Positions 6,786 to 9,726 of a stretch of 9,726 nucleotides of DNA are shown in pieces (the first letter of the stretch is position 1; each line of letters begins with the position of its first letter). Source of the stretch: Anaerolineae bacterium (GTDB taxonomy: Bacteria; Chloroflexota; Anaerolineae; JAAYZQ01); the NCBI GenBank assembly GCA_016926595.1, contig JAFGOG010000574.1:1-9726 (forward strand). The letters are read 5' to 3'. The translations under genes and the position numbers were made by a program. The notes under the pieces were generated by a model that was given only the letters and a program-made list of their open reading frames with translations, made no database searches and was not told the DNA's origin.

Positions 6786-6790
6786 GAGGG
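6786..6790 (+). promoter_or_regulatory. Ribosome binding site deciding the ROK start
   Basis: GAGGG at 6786-6790 lies 10 bp before the ATG at 6801. The earlier in-frame ATG at 6780 has only AT-rich sequence with no Shine-Dalgarno before it, and this site lies inside that longer frame. The downstream ATG is therefore the better start. Confidence 0.6.
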
Positions 6791-6800
6791 AATTCACCAG

Positions 6801-8060
6801 ATGGCCAACCAACAACGACTTGTTGGCAGCAACATAAGCAAAGTCAAGTCGCACAACATGCGAGCTGTGCTGTCTATGCTGCGTCAACACGGATACGTTT
6901 CACGAGCCCATCTGGCTGAACTGACTGGCCTGTCGACGACGACGATCTCCAATCTGGTGTCGGAGCTTTTGGAGCAGGGCATCGTCACCGAAGAAGGCGT
7001 GATCAAAGCCGCCCCCCGGCAGGGCGCCGGTCGCCCCCGCACCTTGCTGCGCCTGGTGCCCGAGGCCCGTTACGCAGTTGGCATTCACATTGGCGTCGGT
7101 CAGATCCGCGTGGCGGTTGCCGACCTGAAGGCAAATCTCCTGGACTACCACTCTTTGGACCATTCCCTCGATAGTTCGGCTGAGAAGGTGCTGCGTGATG
7201 CCGCCGCTATGGTCGACAAAGTCCTTTCCCAGAGCGGCGTCGACCGGGACAAGGTCGTCGGGGTAGGTGTCGGTGCTTCCGGCCTGGTCAATCCCCACAC
7301 CGGGGTCAATGTCATGGCACCAAACCTGGGCTGGCGCGACGTGCCGATCCGGGACTGGCTGGCCGGGCAACTGGCGTTGCCGGTCTGCGTGGACAACAAC
7401 GCACGCACCATGGCCCTGGGCGAGGCGCTGTTTGGTGCCGGCAAAGACGTTCACGCCCTGGCATTTGTCTACGCCCGCATCGGAGTCGGCGCGGGCTTTG
7501 TGGTGGGAGAGCACCTTTATCGAGGAAGCGCGGCCGGGGCCGGGGAGATCGGCCACACCACAATCATCCCCAACGGCGGCGAACCATGCCGTTGTGGCAA
7601 TAGCGGCTGCCTGGAAACACTTGTCTCGGAACCTGCCATCGTCCGCCTGGCCGAGACATTGGCCAGGCGGGATCGGGAGGGTATCCTGGCGGTCCACCTG
7701 CACAATGAGCAAGGGACTGCCATGGAGCGGATCTTTTGCGCAGCCCGCGCTGGTGACCTGGCCACACGGGCTATGCTTGAGGAACGCGCCTGCTATATGG
7801 GCATTGCTCTGGCCAACCTGGTCAATGTCCTGAATCCCGACTTGATCGTATTGGGCGGAATCTTTGCCCAGGGGGAAGATCTTTTGTTGCCCACGGTCGA
7901 GAAGGTCATGCGGCAGCGAGCCTTTGCCAATCTAGGTGCCCAAGTGCAGATCAAGGCCACAGGTTTTGGTCCACAAGCCGGCGTAACTGGCGCGGTTGCC
8001 TTGGCTCTGGACACTTTCTTCTACCAACAGCCCGATCAGGCGTCGGAGATCATGGCATGA
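6801..8060 (+). CDS. ROK-family transcriptional regulator (NagC/Mlc/XylR type)
   Basis: The product is 419 residues from the ATG at 6801; a start at 6780 would add 7 residues. An N-terminal winged helix-turn-helix lies at about 18-65 (core Y-V-S-R-A-H-L-A-E-L-T-G-L-S-T-T-T-I-S-N-L-V). The ROK sugar-binding domain follows, from about 90 to 410. The ROK signature is clear: G248-E-I-G-H252, then C263-R-C-G-N-S-G-C270-L-E272, the zinc site of the family with His252 as the fourth ligand. Kinase features are degraded: the phosphate-binding D-x-G-G-T-like strand reads G-I-H-I-G-V-G, and the position of the catalytic Asp in ROK glucokinases appears to be Asn in V-D-N-N-A-R-T. It should therefore be a regulator rather than an enzyme. 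Likely role: a repressor released by a sugar or sugar derivative, controlling its own operon, the isomerase and the following importer. It overlaps the isomerase by ATGA at 8057-8060. Confidence 0.92.
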   Translation: MANQQRLVGSNISKVKSHNMRAVLSMLRQHGYVSRAHLAELTGLSTTTISNLVSELLEQGIVTEEGVIKAAPRQGAGRPRTLLRLVPEARYAVGIHIGVGQIRVAVADLKANLLDYHSLDHSLDSSAEKVLRDAAAMVDKVLSQSGVDRDKVVGVGVGASGLVNPHTGVNVMAPNLGWRDVPIRDWLAGQLALPVCVDNNARTMALGEALFGAGKDVHALAFVYARIGVGAGFVVGEHLYRGSAAGAGEIGHTTIIPNGGEPCRCGNSGCLETLVSEPAIVRLAETLARRDREGILAVHLHNEQGTAMERIFCAARAGDLATRAMLEERACYMGIALANLVNVLNPDLIVLGGIFAQGEDLLLPTVEKVMRQRAFANLGAQVQIKATGFGPQAGVTGAVALALDTFFYQQPDQASEIMA

Positions 8061-9403
8061 ACCCAACACAAGACCCAAGACTGGGCCTGGTCCCCTTGGC
8101 CCGGACCACCTTCGATATTCCCCTGGCGAATCAAGTCGCCGGACAGGTCCGCCTTCAGTTGCAAGATGTTGGCTTTCAGCTTGCCGGGCCGGAGGAATTG
8201 GTCACAAACCTGGAAGAGACACGAGCGGTGGCCCGGCAACTGGCTGATCAGCCACTGGACCTCCTGGTGGTTCTCCAGGCCACATTCGCCGACAGCACGA
8301 TGGTGATGCGCCTGGCGGAATTGGTCGATGCGCCGCTATTGCTGTGGGCCGTGCCGGAAGAACGCAAGGGTGGGCGCCTGCGGCTGAATTCGTTTTGCGG
8401 CATCAACCTGGGTGCTCATGCGTTGCGACGCAGCGGCTACCGCTACGAGTCCATCTACGCCCCTCCGCAGGACCCGGCGGCCCTGGACAAGATCCACACG
8501 CTGGCCGTGGCCGGTCGTGCCCGCCGTCTCTTGCGCCAGACGAGACTGGGACGGGTGGGCGAGAATCCCGATGGACTGGATAGCTGCAAGCTCGACAAAG
8601 GGGCGCTGGCCCGCCATTTTGGCCTGGACGTGGTCCAGGTGGAATTGGTAGACATCTTTGAGGCGGCCAAAAAGGCCGATTCGCCGCAGGTAGACGCGCT
8701 GGAACAGGACCTGAGCAGCAAGCTGGAGGGCTTGCCAGCGCTGGACCGGGCGGCCGTGCGCAGAACGCTGAGCAGCTACCTGGCCCTGCGCCAACGCGCC
8801 CAAGAGGAGCGCCTGGCAGGTCTGGCTGTGCGCTGTTGGCCCGAGTTCTTTACCGAATTGGGCTGCGCAGCTTGCGGCGCGATGTCCATGTTGAGCGACG
8901 AGGGAACGCCTTGTAGCTGCGAAGCCGACGTGAATGGCACCGTCACGCAGCTCATGCTCCAGTGGCTCAGCGGCGAGGCGGCCTTTGGCACCGATCTGGT
9001 CTCGTTCGACCTGGATGAGGACGTGGCTGTGGTGTGGCACTGTGGCCTGGCTCCCCTATCGATGGCCGATCCGGCAGTGCGCCCCCGGGCCACGGTTCAC
9101 TCGAACCGCCGGCTACCGCTGCTCATGGAGTTTCCCCTCAAGCCGGGGCGTGTCACCATCGCCCGCCTCAGTGAGGCGACGGGTAGCTACCGCCTCGTCG
9201 TAGGGAGCGGGGAAATGCTGCGGGCGCCGATGAGCTTTACCGGCACGTCGGGCGTGCTGCGCTTCGACCGGCCTGCGGCCAAGATACTCGATACGTTCCT
9301 GGGTGAGGGGCTGGAACATCACATTTCTTTGACCTACGGGGATCACGTACCATCCCTGTTGGCTCTGGCCAGGATGCTAGACTTGCCAGTTTTGCGCTTG
9401 TGA
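8057..9403 (+). CDS. L-fucose/L-arabinose isomerase-like protein (COG2407-type)
   Basis: The product is 448 residues, near the usual size of this family. It should be cytoplasmic and interconvert an aldose and a ketose using a divalent metal. Family marks are R-C-W-P (259-262), C-G-A-M-S at 273-277, C286-S-C-E289-A-D-V-N-G (metal-ligand Glu), F-G-T-D313 (metal-ligand Asp, 24 residues after the Glu, as between the E. coli FucI ligands I recall as Glu337 and Asp361), W327-H-C-G330, and C-terminal E-H421-H-I-S-L-T-Y-G-D, where His421 or His422 is the candidate third ligand. All catalytic positions I can recognise are present, so an active enzyme is expected. The start overlaps the ROK stop (ATGA), with GGAG at 8045-8048 8 bp upstream. 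This tight coupling to a ROK regulator and the solute-binding gene that follows point to uptake and isomerisation of one sugar. The substrate is open: members of this superfamily act on L-fucose, L-arabinose and other unusual sugars. Confidence 0.82.
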   Translation: MNPTQDPRLGLVPLARTTFDIPLANQVAGQVRLQLQDVGFQLAGPEELVTNLEETRAVARQLADQPLDLLVVLQATFADSTMVMRLAELVDAPLLLWAVPEERKGGRLRLNSFCGINLGAHALRRSGYRYESIYAPPQDPAALDKIHTLAVAGRARRLLRQTRLGRVGENPDGLDSCKLDKGALARHFGLDVVQVELVDIFEAAKKADSPQVDALEQDLSSKLEGLPALDRAAVRRTLSSYLALRQRAQEERLAGLAVRCWPEFFTELGCAACGAMSMLSDEGTPCSCEADVNGTVTQLMLQWLSGEAAFGTDLVSFDLDEDVAVVWHCGLAPLSMADPAVRPRATVHSNRRLPLLMEFPLKPGRVTIARLSEATGSYRLVVGSGEMLRAPMSFTGTSGVLRFDRPAAKILDTFLGEGLEHHISLTYGDHVPSLLALARMLDLPVLRL

Positions 9404-9492
9404 AGGCGTGGGAAGGAGGTGGGAATATCGGCATCTTGTGAACCTGGAAGAAAAGTATAGCAGAATCGGGATCGTACGGCCAAGATAGAGAT

Positions 9493-9503
9493 AGAGGAGG
9501 AGG
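9493..9503 (+). promoter_or_regulatory. Strong ribosome binding site of the third solute-binding protein
   Basis: AGAGGAGGAGG contains overlapping AGGAGG motifs. The copy at 9495-9500 is 7 bp from the ATG at 9508. This is far stronger than the sites of the other genes here and suggests high translation, as is usual for binding proteins. Confidence 0.8.
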
Positions 9504-9507
9504 AACG

Positions 9508-9726
9508 ATGAAACTGAAGGCGTTTTTTGTACTGCTCACCGTTGCAATGCTGGCCTTGTCGGCCTGCGGAGCGACGGAGGAACCGCCCGCGGCCGCAGAG
9601 CCCACACAAGCTGTCCAGCCCACCCAGCCGTCGGCTGGAGAACCAACAGAAGCAGTCGAGGCCGAGGCGGTCGAGCTGCGCATGATGTGGTATGACGACG
9701 GCAACGAGGGCGAGGTGATGCGCGAC
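9508..9726 (+). CDS. Solute-binding lipoprotein of an ABC importer (3' end outside window)
   Basis: Only the first 73 codons are in the window and the frame is open at the right edge. Residues 1-20 form a clear lipoprotein signal (M-K-L-K, then a hydrophobic stretch, lipobox L-S-A-C with Cys20). An Ala/Glu/Pro/Thr/Gln-rich linker follows to about residue 54, then the first beta-strand of a family 1 solute-binding domain, V-E-L-R-M-M-W-Y-D-D-G (55-65). It lies 104 bp after the isomerase. That gap shows no convincing promoter or terminator, so cotranscription with the regulator and isomerase is possible. Permease genes are expected beyond the window. Unlike the two large left-hand proteins, the visible part looks like a normal single-domain binding protein, but its full length is unknown. 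Confidence 0.82.
   Translation, partial: MKLKAFFVLLTVAMLALSACGATEEPPAAAEPTQAVQPTQPSAGEPTEAVEAEAVELRMMWYDDGNEGEVMRD

Noticed and set aside
9436..9461. A promoter before the third binding protein (TTGTGA with TATAGC)
   Set aside because: The spacing is only 14 bp and both hexamers are poor, so it cannot be called.

Overview
The window is high-GC bacterial DNA. Large lipoprotein solute-binding proteins with Thr/Pro-rich linkers, a ROK-family regulator, an L-fucose-isomerase-like enzyme and a TumE-type toxin pair together look most like Chloroflexota (an Anaerolineae- or Caldilineae-type genome). This is inference: there is no rRNA or marker gene in the window.

Left part (1-5402): two tandem genes on the + strand, 10 bp apart, each encoding a protein of about 900 residues made of two consecutive family 1 (maltose/sugar-type) solute-binding domains. 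The pair carries four divergent copies of the same fold (A+B in the first protein, C+D in the second). The first gene is cut by the left edge; the second starts with a lipoprotein signal. No permease or ATPase gene lies near them in the window.

Middle (5403-6779): a two-gene module on the - strand, a small acidic protein followed by a TumE/DUF6516-like toxin, overlapping by ATGA and preceded by a good sigma-70-like promoter. Ten bp upstream of that promoter sits a 148-bp non-coding element with 22-bp terminal inverted repeats (20/22 identical) and a perfect 9-bp target-site duplication. This is a MITE (miniature inverted-repeat transposable element), with a 23-bp perfect hairpin inside it. 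The stretch 6422-6713 holds no convincing gene.

Right part (6714-9726): an exact consensus promoter (TTGACA, 17 bp, TATAAT) drives a ROK-family repressor. This overlaps by ATGA with an FucI/AraA-like sugar isomerase and is followed 104 bp later by the start of a conventional lipoprotein solute-binding protein cut by the right edge. The layout suggests a sugar-responsive regulator, an isomerase and then an ABC sugar importer. The sugar cannot be named from the sequence.

The best candidates for something undescribed are the double-domain binding-protein pair, whose motifs suggest fusion first and gene duplication second, and the short mobile element next to the toxin-antitoxin promoter.
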